From the NCBI GenBank assembly GCA_963575745.1, contig CAUYUJ010017827.1:62001-126000 (forward strand): a DNA stretch of 64,000 nt, written 5' to 3'. The notes beneath the pieces were generated by a model. That model worked only from the letters and a program-made list of their open reading frames with translations, ran no database searches and was not told the origin of the DNA. Below, one piece after another: positions 63,530 through 64,000 of this stretch. The position numbers were made by a program, and so were the translations under genes. Every line of letters starts with the position of its first letter. Position 1 is the stretch's first letter. The stretch comes from Prorocentrum cordatum (lineage: Eukaryota > Sar > Dinophyceae > Prorocentrales > Prorocentraceae).

Positions 63530-63930
63530 CTTTTTGTTGTTGCGTGGAAACCGCAACGGCAGTGAGACTGGAACCCAATGTGAACCGAGCGCGGCCCGCG
63601 CGATAATGAAAGTTACGGTTGAACCTAAGACATAATAGCATCCTTCTAGAGCAGGAGACCCTTCGCCGGCCAAGCATAGTAACATTCGATGGTACCCTGC
63701 CCCAGGATGCACAAAAACATCCAACACATATGAAGAACATCAGGGTACCCTCCCCGAACCGACCTCCATCTTCTACCTCGGTCCGACTGTTGCGTGGAAA
63801 CCAAGAGCGGTGAGCGTGGAAACCAGTGACAACCAAGCGCGGCCTTCGCGAGAATCAAATTGGAGGCCTGGAAATGGACACCAACACCAAGACGGGGGGG
63901 GCTGCCTCCACAGGGGGGAGATGGTCCTCG
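63530..63930. repeat. Tandem duplication of about 255 bp, with dispersed repeat
   Basis: GTTGCGTGGAAACC occurs at 63538 and 63789, each followed by GAACCGAGCGCGGCC-like or CAACCAAGCGCGGCC text. Between them is the second copy of the ACAAAAACATCCAAC repeat (63709-63787). Confidence 0.65.
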
Positions 63931-64000
63931 ATTTCGGTGTTGGTGGTAATATTTCGGCCGCCTTGGAAGCCAGAATATTATCACCATCACCGAGATCGGG
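63931..64000. repeat. Inverted repeat at the window edge
   Basis: CGATTTCGGTGTTGGTGGTA and the following ATATTTCGGC pair imperfectly with GCCAGAATATTATCACCATC ACCGAGATCG across a loop of about six bases. It may extend beyond the window. Confidence 0.6.

Overview
The window looks like nuclear DNA of a dinoflagellate. It is GC-rich and very gene-poor, and it is dominated by microsatellites, minisatellites and dispersed repeats. It carries a decayed Ty1/copia element of the protist-algal type. The one clear host gene has a non-canonical GC-AG intron whose ends are 8-bp direct repeats, and two weak look-alikes of the dinoflagellate spliced leader are present. The lineage is an inference from these traits together; no rRNA, tRNA or complete marker gene is present to confirm it. 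All coordinates were read by hand from the sequence.

Layout. 1-9390: a 569-bp unit with a (CGG)n core is tandemly duplicated. The second copy is split by a minus-strand copia retrotransposon (752-8725) with 190-bp LTRs and a 5-bp target duplication; its gag-pol is broken by about ten frameshifts and one in-frame stop. 9540-12660: CCAAGA-type higher-order repeats and a GTGAAAACACG minisatellite. 12411-17095: a less GC-rich, minus-strand stretch that reads as one or more decayed proteins of unknown family; one block carries a QGHS motif like that of Tpt1/KptA RNA 2'-phosphotransferases. 17037-29200: satellites, including an orientation-switching minisatellite, a 70-bp-arm foldback at 25263-25415, and a 1.78-kb tandem segmental duplication.

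29200-35800: mostly non-coding, with a decayed unknown ORF at 34582-35148. 35780-40405 and 47184-54850: copies, in both orientations, of a composite repeat family ending in a (TTG)n tail, which suggests retroposition. Between them lie further microsatellites, a palindrome cluster (39260-39365) and an orphan RNase HI domain (45258-45750). 50330-52540 is a GGATCC-rich satellite with an internal inversion.

55510-59736 (minus strand): the 3' part of a TM9SF (nonaspanin/EMP70) membrane protein gene. Exon 59623-59736 and exon 55510-56448 are separated by a 3.17-kb repeat-filled intron. The last exon also contains a 201-bp insertion with terminal inverted repeats and an 8-bp target duplication, which is best read as a transposon-like introner. 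Upstream exons were not found before the window ends. 59737-64000 is intergenic or intronic DNA with more copies of the CACGAAACGTGTGAGGGG minisatellite family.

The most notable result is the TM9SF locus: two interruptions in one gene, both bounded by 8-bp direct repeats, caught at what look like different stages of intron gain. The window otherwise shows no operons or pathways; its genes do not work together in any visible way.
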